Shown here in pieces: positions 63,234 to 64,000 of a DNA stretch of 64,000 nt. Positions within the stretch are counted from its first letter, which is position 1, and every line of letters begins with the position of its first letter. Under the pieces are notes generated by a model, which made no database searches, was not told the origin of the DNA, and saw only the letters and a program-made list of their open reading frames with translations. The position numbers and the translations under genes are program-made. This stretch comes from Symsagittifera roscoffensis (Eukaryota > Xenacoelomorpha > Acoela > Convolutidae): positions 80,477,200 to 80,541,199 of the forward strand of contig NC_087062.1 of NCBI RefSeq assembly GCF_963678635.1, in the 5' to 3' direction.

Positions 63234-63675
63234 ATGTCATTTAAAAACCTAGGAAATAAACAAACAATCGTTTTACACAATTGTGAAATAGATAACAAAA
63301 AATACGACCTTGTAATCACACCTCATACACAAACAGTTGGATACATTCGAACAAAACGACAAACACTAAAAAGAAAAATAATAACGAAACGAAGACAAAT
63401 AACACGAAAAAGATTTTCAAAAAATCGAAACGCATTTTCAGAATGAGAAACCAACAGTTTAGACGAACTTTACAAACTAAAAGAATCAATAGATAAAAAT
63501 TGCCCACTTCACGATCAATTATATTTTTCTGACTCAGAAACAACTTCAAATTCATCAAAAAGAGGAAAAAGAAGAATAAAAAAGCAGTATAAACACAAAC
63601 CAGTACATTTATACAATTGGAATCAACCAGTTCGACACATTAATAATTACATATTAACAGTCATCAAACGAAAAA
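63234..63675 (+). pseudogene. Basic ORF2 of element C with a premature stop
   Basis: Same as A ORF2 (10151-10618) except that codon 71, TCA in A, is TGA here (63444-63446). Homology continues past it to the equivalent end near 63701. Either this copy cannot make the full protein or the first 70 residues (the basic part) are enough. A single substitution, with the rest intact, points to a recent lesion. Confidence 0.7.
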
Positions 63676-64000
63676 ATGAGCTCAACGCACACCCCAGGTG
63701 AAGAAAGTCCAGATGATGATGAAATCTTTCCTTTTATAGTAGATGCAACCACTGATAGAGGACAGCATATATTTTGCAAAAATTTACTATTAAATTTATT
63801 TGAACCCGGAATCAGTCCATGTAAAACAGAGTTCCCAGATGTAAAAATCAAAAGACAAATCATAGACCACTACTTAAAAGATATATGCAACATAACACAA
63901 CAGTATGGAATCTACTCCATAGAATTCACCTCACCAAACCATAATAATAGAAAATATACAATTCAAACAGACGATCTTGATTTAGAATTTTCAAAAGTTT
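63676..64000 (+). CDS. gag-pro: Gag N-terminus of element C (partial, runs off the window)
   Basis: Open from ATG 63676 to the window end. It matches the A Gag start (MSSTHTPGEE, FPDVKIKRQIIDHYLKDIC) with a few changes such as D-to-T and Q-to-K near residues 25-40. The start codon overlaps the end of the ORF2 frame as in A. Whether the rest, including RT, is intact cannot be seen here. Confidence 0.85.
   Translation, partial: MSSTHTPGEESPDDDEIFPFIVDATTDRGQHIFCKNLLLNLFEPGISPCKTEFPDVKIKRQIIDHYLKDICNITQQYGIYSIEFTSPNHNNRKYTIQTDDLDLEFSKV

Larger units (their letters stand above)
61570..64000 (+). mobile_element. Element C: close relative of A, truncated by the window end
   Basis: A 5' LTR, primer site, leader, small ORF, ORF2 and the start of gag are collinear with A at a few percent divergence or less. 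The 3' part lies outside the window, so LTR identity and target duplication cannot be tested. It shows that the family is recently active at more than one site. Confidence 0.92.

Overview
The window looks like AT-rich genomic DNA of an invertebrate animal. It has no bacterial-type operons, rRNA or tRNA genes, and I could not find a convincing single-copy host gene. Nearly everything recognisable is mobile DNA: Ty3/gypsy-type LTR retroelements, terminal-inverted-repeat (TIR) and foldback elements, and short tandem repeats. The phylum cannot be fixed from the sequence; the texture fits a nematode or another small invertebrate, but that is a guess.

Layout. 1-8488: repeat-rich intergenic DNA with a foldback half-element, a 0.86 kb TIR element, a 356 bp MITE-like element, a ~167 bp-period tandem array and a solo-LTR-like fragment of element D. 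8489-26796: element A, an 18.3 kb env-bearing Ty3/gypsy retroelement with 408 bp LTRs differing at one position and a 4 bp TTAT target duplication. 26801-29391: intergenic repeats. 29392-36761: element D, an unrelated, decayed Ty3/gypsy element on the minus strand (gag, protease, RT, RNase H, a charged spacer, integrase, a terminal charged ORF, 3' LTR). 36762-53415: a truncated LTR followed by element B, an old mosaic relative of A with many stops, a second divergent RNase H block and a large env deletion. 53416-61569: intergenic DNA with a 1.09 kb TIR element, two more copies of the 0.9 kb TIR family and a large foldback element into which one of them is nested. 61570-64000: element C, a close relative of A, cut by the window end.

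How element A works. Order: LTR, primer site, 77-aa small ORF, structured leader, 155-aa basic ORF, gag-protease, pol (RT remainder, RNase H, integrase), two small membrane-protein ORFs overlapping by ATGA, a P/S/T-rich ORF with no ATG, an 872-aa envelope-like glycoprotein, a 601-aa protein of unknown function overlapping env by ATGA, a long 3' UTR with conserved motifs, then LTR. This gene content is much more complex than gag-pol-env and is retained, in decayed form, in B. Element A is young by its LTRs and its ORFs are long, but it lacks about 0.6 kb encoding the N-terminal part of RT, including the first catalytic aspartate. It therefore cannot be autonomous as assembled and was probably mobilised in trans, or the deletion is later or an assembly artefact.

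The best candidate for an undescribed system is this A/B/C family: a complex retrovirus-like element with unrecognised accessory genes, probable spliced expression, stop-start overlapping ORFs and conserved leader and 3' UTR RNA structures.
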